This document shows positions 13,357-24,506 of a stretch of 64,000 bases of DNA, piece by piece. Under the pieces are notes generated by a model. That model did no database searches. It was not told the DNA's origin and worked only from the letters and a program-made list of their open reading frames with translations. The number at the start of each line of letters is the position of its first letter. Position 1 is the stretch's first letter. The translations under genes and the position numbers were made by a program. Location of the stretch: the NCBI RefSeq assembly GCF_000001735.4, contig NC_003075.7:15315001-15379000 (forward strand), in the 5' to 3' direction. Source of the DNA: Arabidopsis thaliana. Taxonomy: Eukaryota > Streptophyta > Magnoliopsida > Brassicales > Brassicaceae.

Positions 13357-14566
13357 ATGAAGAATCCGACACTCTTTGCTCCAAAAAGTCCACACTTTTT
13401 CCAGCCTATTCTTCCCGGTTTCAAGAGCCACATCGTAAGTAATCTCTCTGTTTCTCTCTCTCTGAACATATAGACTCATGTCACAGTTCTACTCGTTTGT
13501 TGCAGAAAATCCCTGTGAAGTTCTTCTCCAAGCATATAGAGGGAAAACACGAGGGAAATACTGTCTATTTGAGATCATATCCTTCGAGGAGAACGTGGAA
13601 AGTGAAGATGGAGGGCCATAAACTCACTGAAGGTTGGAAAGAGTTCGTGGAGGCACATGATCTTCGAGTCGGTGACTTCGTCGTCTTCAAACACAAAGGA
13701 GACATGTTGTTCCATGTGACTGCTATAGGACCCAGTTGCTGTGAAGTCCAATACGCACCATCTCGTAGCCACGACAGAAACGAAGAGAGTGATGAAATTG
13801 GTATAACATAATCATCATTCAGAGAGCATTTAGATTTATCTAGACTCTTTACTATTTGTTAAGCGTTAGATTTCTGCTTCAGGGGAATCTTCAAGAAATG
13901 AGAAAATTATTGAGGAGAATGTGAAAACAGAACCTGATCAGTTTTCACCAGATCTAACATGTTTTAGCCAATCTGTGACCGCTTCAAACCTAACGAGAGA
14001 TTTAGTGGTTAGTTAGTTATGATTGTGTTCCATATATCGATTTTAGAGTTTGAGTATGTGTGACTGTGTTTGTGTTTGTGTTTGATAACTACTGCAGGGT
14101 ATTCCCAGAGATTTCGCAAAGCGATATGGTTTGAACATAGGTAGGCATGAGATAGTTTTGATGGACGAAGAAGGAAATACATGGGAATCAGAAGTTAAAA
14201 GTTACAAGTCTGGTCGGGTTTTTATAGCTGGAGGTTGGACAAGTCTCTGCACTGCAAATAAATTAGAAGTTGGAGATTCTTGTACATTTAAACTGCTCCG
14301 CAACCCGAAAATTCCCGTGTTTCGGCTCTGCAGCCGCCCAAAGGCTGGAGCAGAGGCTCGGCCACACAAGAGATCTCGAGTCCAAAGTAGCAGCGGGGGG
14401 AGTAGACAGAAGCATGACGTGAGGCAGAAGTTAGATGAAGAAGGAGGGCCATCTCGTTGCACTCGGTCATCTAACAAGGCTACTGGTGATCAAGAAAAGT
14501 TGCAGCAAACGCAATCTTGCTTTATCTTTGATCATGTGGCTAAGGTGAAACAGAGCGTTGAAGATA
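12728..14566 (+). repeat. Duplicated REM block, copy 1 (promoter plus gene)
   Basis: Sequence from TTTGTAAAG at 12728 through the end of the REM tail at about 14566 recurs, with scattered differences, at 15251-17340. It includes the promoter, all introns and the two-B3 gene body. Copy 1 lacks the roughly 233-bp insertion of copy 2, so it shows the pre-insertion state. Confidence 0.8.
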
Positions 14567-14658
14567 CTTTAAATAGTATTAGACGGTTCCGGGCTAAACT
14601 CGAGACAAAGGAACATAATTTGGAAGCTTTGTTACAGGAAACGAAAACTAAGTTATGA
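13357..14658 (+). CDS. REM B3-domain protein with two B3 domains
   Basis: Four exons (13357-13434, 13506-13800, 13883-14007, 14098-14658) encode 352 residues. The leader exon (78 nt) reads [12 protein letters not shown]. Exon 2 is B3-1 ([36 protein letters not shown]). Exon 3 is a linker with the recurrent phrase [17 protein letters not shown]. Exon 4 fuses B3-2 ([20 protein letters not shown]) directly to the basic segment and the heptad tail ([20 protein letters not shown]), ending KTKTKL without the usual third B3 or terminal mini-exon. The start is fixed by the exon 1 motif; the long 5' flank has no in-frame alternative. By position it is probably AT4G31640. A nuclear DNA-binding protein is expected. 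Confidence 0.88.
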
Positions 14659-14874
14659 TTTGAAACATGATCTACGCATGTATGGAGCGTTAGGTTGGAC
14701 TTTTTATAGCACTCTCCCACGTAATATTAAACTACTAGCTACAATGGGGGATCAAGAAAGCACATTCGTTTTAGGGTTTAATTTATTTTAGGGTTTCTTC
14801 AGTAAGAGTTTTTAGATTTTCTTTTAACAAAAAGGTTAAATGTTTAGATTCTTTTACCAATATAGTACTCACTA

Positions 14875-15250
14875 GAAATATACTCCACCTCAGGTAATGC
14901 AGAGGCCATAAATACTAGCTGAGTTCCCTGACTCATTAATGGAAAATAAATGTTGTGACTCATTAAAACAGGTAGCGGGATGTCTAATAAATAAGAGGAG
15001 CCATGAGATGATAACGAAAAGACACTGATCTTTAACTTAGACTTGAGTCATTTTTTTGTTGAACAATGGCGGATCCAGTTCTTCAATCTACGACAAACCC
15101 ACATTTCTTTCAGCCTCTTCTTCCTTGCTTCGACTCCTACCTCGTACTCTGTCTCTGTCCCTTTCTACGAGCATTAGCTTATTGAGAAAGGTGGTTTCGT
15201 TTTAAAAACTCTTTTTCATATTTTTGCAGAACACTCCTGTAACCTTCTAA
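14875..15250 (+). pseudogene. Orphan 5' fragment of a REM gene (promoter, exon 1, start of exon 2)
   Basis: Sequence from about 14875 matches the promoter of the REM gene starting at 19019 (shared stretch AATAAGAGGA then CATTTTTTTG). An ATG at 15066 opens a full 26-codon REM leader ([16 protein letters not shown]) ending in a GT donor. About 90 bp later TTTTTGCAG is followed by AACACTCCTGTAACCTTC, the start of a B3-1 exon, and then a stop. Homology ends at about 15250, where the second copy of the duplicated block begins. This is a truncated relic at a recombination breakpoint, not a working gene. Confidence 0.8.
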
Positions 15251-17340
15251 TTTGTAAAGATTAAGTTATTTGGATCTTTATGTTTGTTTGTTTTTTTTTT
15301 TTTTTTTTTTTTTTTAACTAAAATATATTTATAGAATTGGGCTTCCCAGAAAATGGGCCTGGCCTTGAACAAATACAATTCAGAAAACAGCCACAAAAAG
15401 GGTTAAACGGAAAAGTCGAATGCTTCACCGGAGAGAAGATCCGGACCTGCTGATGGACGGAGGCAAAGAATGAGATAGATAACCCAGCAAACACAAGACC
15501 CACGGTTTAGTTACCACATTTGGATCTTTATGTTGTTGATTCATTTAGTTACCACATTTATATCAAGATTTTTTTTTTTCAACTCTTTTTTTACATTTAT
15601 ATCTAGAGATATTGGTAGAAAAATGTAATGAGTTTATTATGTTACTTCTTCTTTTTTATATACAGAAGATTTATTTCTTTTACATTAAACTTTATATATT
15701 GACCCATACATTCTAATAGAAACAGTTAACATAGTGATTTATCTTTTTGTCAACCATTTAATTAACATGCATAAGATTGGTCAATTTATTCCCTGCTTTA
15801 TGTGATTTAGTTAGTTTTTTCATAAGTTAAATAACAGAGACTAATGAAGACTCTGTTTATAAGTCTGTGCTTAAACAAATTATGTACGTTAATTCTCTGT
15901 AAGTTTTATTCACATAGTTGACTTTATTGAGGATCCCATACTGTTTCTATTATTGCATGTCAGAAGACTTCGAAGTAGGCCAAACCAAAAGAGTACAACA
16001 TATCTTTTTACTTATTTGCATTATTGGATTTAAAAGAAAACAGAGTACTCTTCCAAAGCAACTCAAAAGCTCTAAACTTTCTGTGAATCTCCCCAAGAAC
16101 AACAACAACCTTCGGATCTTTAGTTCGAAGTGATCGGCAATGAACAACCCGACACTCTTTTCTCCTAAAAGTCCACACTTTTTCCAGCCTCTTCTTCCCG
16201 GTTTCAAGAGCCACATCGTAAGTAATCTCTCTGTTTCTCTCTCTCTGAACATATAGACTCATGTCACAATTCTATTCGTTTGTTGCAGAACATTCCTGTG
16301 AAGTTCTTCTCCAAGTATATCAAGGGGAAACACGAAGGAAAGACCGTAAAATTGAGATCAGATTCTTCGAAGAGAACATGGAAAGTGAAGATTGAGGGCC
16401 ATACGCTCACCGACGGTTGGAAAGAGTTTGTGGAGGCACATGATCTTCGAATCAGTGACTTCGTCATCTTCAAACACAAAGGAGACATGTTCTTCGATGT
16501 CACTGCTTTAGGATCCAGTTGCTGTGAGGTCCAATACGCACCATCTTGTAGTCACGGTGAAAACGAAGAGAGTGATGAAATTGGTAAAACTATTCAATGA
16601 GCATTTAGATTTATCTAGACTCTTTACTATTTGTGAACCGTTAATTTTCTGCTTCAGGGGAATCTTCAAGAAAGGAGAAAGAAATTGAGGAGAATATAGA
16701 AACAGAACCCGATCAGTTTTCATCAGATCTAACATGTTTTAGCCAATCTGTGACCACTTCAAACCTAATGAGAGATTCAGTGGTTAGTTAGTTGTTACTA
16801 TATTCCATATATTGATTTTACAGTTTAAGTATGTGTGAGTATATATAATCCCCAATGCAATTTGATGACTGATGCAGGGTGTGCCCAGAGATTTCGCAAA
16901 GCGATATGGTTTCAACATAGGAAGGCATGAGATAGTTTTGATGAACGAAGAAGGAAAGCCATGGGAATCAGAAGTTATAAGTTATAAGTCTGGTAAAGTT
17001 ATTGTAGCTGGAGGTTGGAAAAGTCTCTGCACTGAAAGTAAATTAGAAGTTGGAGATTCTTGTACATTTAAACTGCTTCACAACGCCAAAATGCCCGTGT
17101 TTCGGCTCTGCAGCAAGCTCCCAAAGGCTGGAGCAGAGGCTCGGCCACTCAAGAGAGCTCGAGTCCAAAGATGGAGCCAAGAGAGTAGATCGAAGCATGA
17201 CGTGAGGGAGAAGATAGCTGAAGAAGGAGAACCTTCTCGTCGCAATCGCACATCTAACAAGTCTACTGGTGATCAAGGAAAGTTGCAGCAAACGCAATCT
17301 TGCTTTATCTTTGATCATGTGGCTAAGGTGAACCAGAGCG
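15251..17340 (+). repeat. Duplicated REM block, copy 2 (with insertion)
   Basis: Parallels 12728-14566. The copy is interrupted at 15285-15517 by a poly-T-led insertion and otherwise follows the same order: promoter, leader exon, B3-1 exon, linker exon and most of the B3-2 exon. Homology to copy 1 ends near 17340, inside the exon encoding the heptad tail, where sequence switches to that of the 19-kb REM gene. Confidence 0.8.
15268..15534 (-). mobile_element. SINE-like retroposon with poly(A) tail and 17-bp target-site duplication
   Basis: A roughly 233-bp insert (15285-15517) is flanked by the direct repeat ATTTGGATCTTTATGTT (15268-15284 and 15518-15534). It begins with a long T run (15291-15315), the complement of a poly(A) tail, so the element lies on the minus strand. 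The matching region of the sister duplication near 12745 has a single uninterrupted copy of this target, an empty site. No protein is coded. A weak B-box-like GGTCCGGATCT lies on the minus strand at about 15437-15447; no convincing A box was seen. The right end also shares TTTAGTTACCACATTT with sequence 38 bp downstream, so the insertion may have been accompanied by a small local duplication. A processed transcript copy is an alternative. Confidence 0.7.
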
Positions 17341-18321
17341 TTGATAACATGGGTAAAAGGCAATGTATAAATGAGTCTTGTTGATTTTCAAGAACATCTA
17401 CAAGGTCTAGCTAACTTGTCCAACTTTTGTGAAAACAGGAAAGCTTCTGAGAAAGAAACATGTGAACAAGAGGATTCCTGAAACAGAAGCAAAGTCTTTT
17501 TCATTATACAAGTCTTGTTTCGTTGCATATGTAACAGATTGGAACCTACGAGAGGATACACTGGTTGGTACTTCAGATCTACTGTTGATTCCTTTTGAGA
17601 GCCGTGAAGGTTGATTACTCATGTTTAAAATTTTACTTTGCAGTCTCTTCCAAGGAATTTTGTTAGGTCCGATGGTCTGATTAAAGGAAGTAACAAGATT
17701 GTTCTAATGAATGAAGGAGCAAGGACATGGACGCTTATTCTGAAGTTTAGGGATTCACGTAGATCGTTTTACAGTAGGGGTGGCTGGAGAAGTTTCTGCC
17801 GTGAGAATGGGCTTAAACCTGGAGATTCTGTCACGTTTAAACTGGAGAGTAGCAACACAAAAACGCCTCTACTCCTTTTCTCCATTGCAGAATCAAAGAG
17901 TGCTTCCACAAAAGATAGGACCCGATTTCTGACACTAACTGTCACACCATCCAGTATCCGCAGTTCCAGACTTGTAAGTTTTGTTCCCTTGTTTTTGGTA
18001 TTGATGCTTTGTGAAGTGCACAGAGTATATAAGCTAATTGTCTCCCTTTCTTTGCAGTATCTTTCGAAGAAGTTTATTAGTGTTAACAAGATGGAAAGGG
18101 CAGGAGGGAAGAAGATAACTCTATTGGACAAGAATGGAGAAGAGTGGCCAGTGACCTTACTGATGGATAAAAGATATACAAGGATGGTTTTGGGTTCAGG
18201 GTTGAGAGAATTCTGCAATGCTATTGGCGTTAAGGCATATGAATCTGTGGTGTTGGAGTTGGTTTGGGAAGAGACAACAACTCTTCCTATGTTCAAATTC
18301 TGCTCCAAGATCAAGACTTGA
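16140..18321 (+). CDS. Chimeric REM B3-domain protein with four B3 domains
   Basis: Seven exons keep one frame: 16140-16217, 16289-16583, 16658-16782, 16878-17352, 17439-17563, 17644-17973, 18058-18321, giving 563 residues. Exons 1-4 copy the two-B3 gene at 13357: leader [11 protein letters not shown]3-1 ([17 protein letters not shown]), linker, B3-2 ([20 protein letters not shown]). Within exon 4 the heptad tail ([13 protein letters not shown]) is cut short and continues as MG at a splice donor, after which exons 5-7 match the gene at 19019: a basic linker, B3-3 ([20 protein letters not shown]) and B3-4 ([20 protein letters not shown]). It therefore has four DNA-binding domains and lacks the full C-terminal motif. 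Whether the fusion is transcribed end to end is unknown; the intact frame over all exons argues for function. Confidence 0.82.
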
Positions 18322-19018
18322 CTCTAATTTGCACCCAAGTTATTATAAGTAAGAATGGTCTGTTTTAGTGAGCTCACAACCTATGCAGTATGAATCCAGT
18401 GTAGTCTTTCTATTTATGTCAACAACATTTACTCTAATAAGGGTCTTGAAAACAAGTAATAACAATATATAAGTTCTATCTATTATCACTATTCTGTAAT
18501 ATCATCTGCGTAAGTTAGAGCTTAGAAGCTTTCTGCATAACAATTGATCAAAACGCTAATTACTCTAACTGGCCATTTCGGTTGGTTCTTGATTATTCTG
18601 ATGCACAAACCTGTTATGATGTTTACATTTCTCTTAAAACTAACTTACACTATATAGATAACTATACTCTGCCTCAGCTAATGCAAAAGCCACAAAACTA
18701 GATTATATCTCCAAATAGAAAATAAAGAAAAAGGAGCAATGCCACCAAATCAGTAAACGAGATGTTAGCACCAATCTTTTTTTGGTAATGAATTTTCCTT
18801 CACCAAAAGAACAAAAAGTAGTGACTCATTTAATGAAAAGAGAATAAAAGGAGTGTTCATTAATGAAACAGGTAGCTGGAGCTCTCATTAATAAGAGGAA
18901 CCATGCGAGGATTACCAAAAGAGTAAAAGACACTCATAAACTTAGACTGAATCATTTTTTTGTTTTGTTTTCTAGGGCTTTCTTTTCTTGGAAACGCTTT
19001 ATCTAAATCTTTTGAACA
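18322..19018. other. Spacer and promoter of the next REM gene
   Basis: About 700 bp, AT-rich, no supported gene. Its distal part (from about 18660) is homologous to the promoter relic at 14875-15065, marking it as the native 5' flank of the 19-kb type REM gene. Confidence 0.6.
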
Positions 19019-20106
19019 ATGGCGGATCCAGTTCTTCAATCTCCGAAAAACTCACATTTCTTCCAGCCACTTCTTCCCGGCTTCGACTCTTACCTTGTAC
19101 TACTCTCTTATACGAGTAAATACAGCTTATGTTGAGAGAGATGGTTTCGTTTTAATAATCTCTTTTGCATGTTGTTGCAGAACATTCCTGTGAAGTTTTT
19201 CTCAAAACGCATACAAGGAAGAAACGAAGGAAGGACAGTGGAGCTAAGAACCGACGCGTCTGAAAAAACTTGGCAAGTTAAGATCCAAGGTCGGAGACTA
19301 ACAGTGGGCTGGAAAGAGTTCGCCAGCGCGCATGATTTCCGAGTTGGGGATATTATCGTTTTCAGACACGAAGGATCTTTGGTATTTCATGTCACTGCAT
19401 TGGGACCCAGTTGCTGTGAGATTCAATATGTACCGTCTTGCAATAATCAGGAGAACATTAGTAAGTTGTCTTCTGTTTTTACCTTCCCAGGAAATTCACA
19501 TTTTGTTTTGAAGATTCTAACTTTTTTCTTCTTGTGATGCAGGTAACTTGTCGATGAAGCAGAGCATAAAAACAGAACTAGAGTCTTCACTCGACGAAGA
19601 CAAAGTTAACATGGGTAAGTCAATGTACAAATAACTCTTGATTTGTTGGCGTTTTAACACCATCTACATGGTCTAACTTTTCCAACTTTTATAAAAATAG
19701 GAAAGTTTCCAAGAAAAAAACATGTGAAGAAGAGGATTCCTGAAGCAGAAGCCAAGTCTTTTTCATCAGACAAGTCCTGTTTCGTTGCACATGTAACAGA
19801 TTCTAACTTACGAGAGGATACACTGGTTGGTACTTCAGATCTATTGTTGATTCCTTTGGAGAGATATGGAAGTTGTTACTCATGTTTAAATTTTTTACTT
19901 TGCAGTTTCTTCCAAGGAAGTTTGATAGGTCCGATGGTCTGATTAAAGGAAGTAACAAGATTGTTCTGATGAATGAAGAAGCAAGGACATGGACGCTTAT
20001 TCTGAAGTTTAGGAATTCAAGTAGAACGTTTTACATGAGGGGTGGCTGGACAAGTTTCTCCATGAGCATGGGCTTAAACCTGGAGATTCCGTCACGTTTA
20101 AACTAG
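19019..20106 (+). CDS. REM B3-domain protein, truncated by a frameshift in the second B3
   Basis: Exons 19019-19096, 19181-19460, 19543-19614, 19701-19825 and 19906-20106 give about 225 residues. The leader exon (78 nt: [21 protein letters not shown]) and B3-1 ([36 protein letters not shown]) are intact. B3-2 starts normally ([20 protein letters not shown]), but near 20055 the DNA is one base short compared with the paralogue at 17644-17973 (TTCTCCATGAGCATGGG against TTCTGCCGTGAGAATGGG). The frame then ends at TAG 20104-20106, halfway through the domain. The product would hold one complete B3. Published models may splice round this. By order it is probably AT4G31660. Confidence 0.7.
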
Positions 20107-20683
20107 AGAGGAATAACACCAAAACGCCTCTTCTTCGTTTCTCCACTGCAGAATTAAAGAGTGTTTCCACTAAAGATTTCAACAAAATAAAGAGAAAGGA
20201 ATCTGGTGACAGTAGCCAAAAAGTTCCATCATCGTCATCTTCAGTAAGTGAATACCGATTTTTGACACTAACCGTCACACCAGCCGCTCTCAAAGATGGT
20301 AGACTTGTAAGTTAAAACAACTCTCTAGGAGGAGTTTTGTTCCCTTGGTTTTGGTTATCATCAATGCTTTATGAAAGTTCACTTAGTTAGTGTAAGCTTA
20401 TATTCTCCTTTGTTTGCAGCGTGTTCCAATCAAATTCATTAAGGGTAACCGAATGGAAAACCTAGGAATGAAGAAGATAACTCTGTTGGACAAGCATGGA
20501 GTAGAGTGGCCAGTGAATTTAGTCATGTACAAGGGAAATACACAGACGCGATTCGGTTCAGGGTTGAAAGAGTTTTTCAAGGCTAATGGCATCGAGGCAT
20601 GCAAATCTTTTGTGTTGGAGTTGGTTTGAGAAGACAAAACAACTCTTCCTATGCTCAAGTTCTGCTCCAAGGCCAAGAATTGA
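20107..20683 (+). pseudogene. Decayed 3' part of the REM gene at 19019 (rest of B3-2 and B3-3)
   Basis: Reading on in the other frame gives the remainder of B3-2 ([20 protein letters not shown]), a serine-rich linker, a GT donor near 20308 and a last exon beginning at about 20420 ([20 protein letters not shown]). That exon carries a second lesion: the conserved LVWEE of the paralogue at 18058-18321 reads LV then TGA (20627-20629). Two independent lesions in one 3' half suggest it is no longer under selection in this genotype. Confidence 0.7.
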
Positions 20684-21006
20684 CTCTAATTTGCATCCAA
20701 CTTGTTCACAAGTATAATCTTTTATATTGAATTCATCACCTATGTGGTATGAATCTAATGTAGTTATGAACTTTTTAGGTAAGAGTCAATGCGTCTATTT
20801 AAGTCAACAAAATATTTACCTACTTATGGGTCTAAATGAGTCTGTCACATGAATGGCAAACAATATGGCAATTCACGAACATTTAAATTCTACGTATAAT
20901 CACCCTTTATTACCATAGAAGTCATTGTGTAATAGTATCTACATCACTATTGTAACTTTGTAAGCTAAAAAGCTCTGCTGATTTTCAAATGTTGTAACAT
21001 ACCACA

Positions 21007-24000
21007 TCACTGAGCGTCGATCATCTTGGTGTCCATATCTCTCACCGGAGGTTTGGATTTTGTACAGACCAATGGAGTTGAAGTTGTAGGGTCTGACCAA
21101 GAATCGGCAGCCTGATATTTTACCTCTGGATCTTTGTTCCCATTTGCTACATCCTCTTGATGATCTGTTGCAGAGTCATCAATCGAAGAGTTGGACTCGG
21201 AATCCAATGTATCAATCCTTTCAACCTCACTACAACATTCAGAGGCCAATACTGATGGTGATGGTGATGGCGATGGTGATGGTGATGGTGATGGCGATGG
21301 TGATGGTGATTGCTCGCATACAGGGTCTTCAATGGTCGCATGGGTGCTGCTTCTGCTTTCAATAGCTCCTACCATTGAACTCTCAACTAACTCTTTTACG
21401 CAAGATTCTGTGTCCAATGTGTCTGTTTTCTTCTCGTCTTTAACTTCTGATCTAAGACATGAAGATGACGACCGAGCTTGAATCCTGCATGACAACAGAG
21501 AAACATAAGAAACTCACAAGCTCAACAACATTAGTCTGTTTATATTTTTCATCATATACAATCAATTTACGCAACTCTTAATGATGAAGTAAACACCCTC
21601 AATCTTGTGGTTATAGATTAGATTTACACGGAGAGCTGAACAACAAAAGACAGGAGGAAATAACAGCTTACCTGCTGTAGAGGAGCATATAAGCTCTTTG
21701 AGAAAGGACATCTTCTAATTCAACACTTTCTATCTGAGAGTATTTTCGATTACGGTTAGAGATTGCTCAACATTTATGGAATCATCACAATTTCATGCTA
21801 ACAAGAAGAGCGGAAAGTAAATGAGTGTTACCTCGGAATCATCTATTCTATACCAGTTTCCGCAAAAATCCTTAATGTAGCATATGTAATGGCCGAAGAA
21901 TGATGCATTCAGCATATCTAAATGGACAATCACTGCATAGAGTTTATATACATCTGATCCATCTCCGCCTTCACTCATGTAAGGATTAAGATCCAATGTC
22001 TCGGGAAAACTTATTCTTTTGTTCAATTTTCCGTATCTTCCTCCCTGTACATAATAATTTCACAGATGTATTTTAAAGACAACTTCTTCCAAGAAGAATC
22101 TAGCAAAAGGTAGGGGAATGCCACAAATACCTGATATCTTTTTAAGGCAATAGTAAGAATATTTGGAGCGCGTCGAATCGTAAGACGCTTACATGCTTTT
22201 ACATAGTCACTACACCTGGACAGAAAGAATAGTATCGGGTTTAAGAAACTTAGTCAATTTGTCAACTAATCAACTAACACATTGCTTAAGAAACATAGCT
22301 TTTATACCTATCACATTTGTACATATTATCTCCATGAAGCCACTCTTCGGCTGTAAATTGATCAAGACATTCCTCCAAAGACCCCGCATCCCCATGCATC
22401 TCAACGATTAGATCCATCATATTTTCATATTGGTCAGAAACATGATTGCAAACAGTACATTGAACCTGGAAATTTGAAAATGCAGCAAATCAGGGAAAAA
22501 GCTCCACACACAGAGGAACATTAGAAGTTAATGTAAGTTTATCACAGGAAGGATCTTGATCGTTTTTATCAACTGAAATCAAGTTACATATATTCTCAAT
22601 GGAGGCAGCCAGCTAAAGACAAAATAAGTAGCATGTTGAATTCTAACATGTATATGTATAACATGGAATTTCGTAAGATCCCAATAATTCTAGAGAGTGG
22701 AATTTCATCTATTGCTCGCTTGCCTTAATAGATGGACATCTGATATTTAGATCAGGAAATATCACCTGTGATTGAAGGAGACCTCCAAATATATACTGAA
22801 TAAGTGTTGTTTCTTGTGAACGAGGAGGCACTATTTTTTCTCCACCGAATTCATCAAGGCAAACAGACTGCATCATATCAATCGCATACCTGCAGTATGT
22901 GAGTTGTATAAATCCATCAGTTGGGAGATTCACAGACTAAACACCACTAGGAATTAGCTATTTTCATGAGCAAGAGATACTGACCTCATGAACTCATGAG
23001 CATCCTCCTGTCTTCCATATCCAAGAGTTCCACCAATATTAGTTAACCGTGAAATAATGTTCATTGGTGAAAAAGGGAACCGACTTTGACTCGCTCTCTC
23101 AACATGGGTTTGAAATTCACAGAGGAAGCACCAATCGTTGCGCATACCTGTCAAACAAAACGTAGAATCAAAGCTAAAGCGAATACAGAAAACCACAAAC
23201 GAAAGAGTTTGAAGCATTAGTGCAAAAATGAAAAGAAAGAAGTTTTACATTCTCTCTTGTGGCCTTTCTCCAGCAGATATGCAACAAGAGGACGTGTCCA
23301 GGAAAGGCATTGTAGAATCACATTGGCGAAACAACTGAAAGAGGAGTAAAGAAGATCATATTCAAGGGAGAAAAAAAAAATCCATTCCTTCAACTGATAC
23401 TGTTAAGATATACTAGAAAGTAGATGAACACAAACCTATTTCCACAATTCATGAGCCCACAGGGAGCCAATTCTGGATTGTCCCAGTTAAAATATTCAAC
23501 AAATTCTTCATATGGAAAAAGAACCTGCAGAAGATGCAAAACAAAAGTACAAGTTAACACAAAGACTCTATCAAGAGAGTGTCAACATGAGGAAAAAGAA
23601 GACACATTACTTCTCTTGGCTTGAGACTACTCTTGTTTTGGCCCCGTTCGGAAATCAGTGCAATACTAGACGCAGAACTATCCCCGAATGGAGAAGCTCT
23701 GAACCTTAAGCCATTCTTTGCAGATGGTGTTAATGTAGTAATCCCATAATCCCTGCAGTTTCTTTGATGACCCGAACTCCAATCTGACCTTTGGCACTCT
23801 GCTGAGCTGATAGCAAACAGACCATTCAGACAAAGATACTCAATTTCGAAAATATGCACTAAAACCAATTTTATTTTTTTGGGTAACAATGTGAAAAATT
23901 TATACCATTTTCGAATTTGTGAGAGAAGTTACAAAGAAAACAAGTAGCTGAACAAAGAAATCTACAGAAAATAAAGAAACAACATCACAGCTCAAACATC

Positions 24001-24506
24001 AATTGAACACTAGCGAAAACTCGGAGCAAAGCCGCGGGAAGAAACACCAAGATAATCCAAACTATCTGAGCTCATACAAATTAAGTTCACAAAAGTATCT
24101 AAGCAACAACTTCCAAACCCATGATTCTTCTATTGAAAAGCTCAAGACTTTGAAAATTGAAAAGAATTACACATCGCAAGCTCAAAGCAAGCAAACTAAA
24201 TCAATCTTTCAATTACGCTAAGCTCGAGATGATCCCAACAAAGAGACTGAATTTGAGGGCATACCAGTATCGAACGGATTTGCAGCGGGAGCATTTCTTG
24301 GTGGAAAAATTCCCACAGACAGAGCAATCCTCAGCATCAACCGCCATGAAGTCCCTGTCGAAACCTCCGGCGGCGGCGGCTCCGATGTCGAAGTACTTAG
24401 CGGCGGTGTTTTTGAGAAAGTAAAAAACACCAACGGCGAGGAAAAATAGAGTCGCTATAAGGCGAGTGAAGACAGAGAGATCCAACGGAAAACCAACCTC
24501 ATGCAT
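21007..24506 (-). CDS. UBP18: Ubiquitin carboxyl-terminal hydrolase with MYND zinc finger (UBP18)
   Basis: A multi-exon gene of about 630 residues. Exon 1 (24265-24506) encodes an N-terminal hydrophobic segment ([16 protein letters not shown]), so it may be membrane-anchored, then the start of a MYND zinc finger (CSVC, KKCSRCK). Exon 2 (23611-23806) completes it ([17 protein letters not shown]). The catalytic Cys box ([17 protein letters not shown]) is split between 23437-23470 and the exon near 23330. [14 protein letters not shown] block lies near 23000, and the His box ([20 protein letters not shown]) at about 21840-21905. The enzyme removes ubiquitin from substrates by cysteine proteolysis. 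The C-terminal tail has a Ser-Pro dipeptide repeat coded by a hexamer microsatellite. This gene interrupts the REM cluster. Confidence 0.92.
21254..21310. repeat. GATGGT/GATGGC hexamer repeat inside UBP18 coding sequence
   Basis: About nine tandem hexamers on the plus strand, GATGGT with some GATGGC. On the coding (minus) strand they give an alternating Ser-Pro run. Hexamer changes keep frame, so length polymorphism is expected. Confidence 0.85.

Noticed and set aside
21147-21362. Open frames with His-rich or Gly-Asp repeats on other frames of the hexamer repeat
   Set aside because: Shadow translations of the microsatellite inside the UBP18 coding exon.
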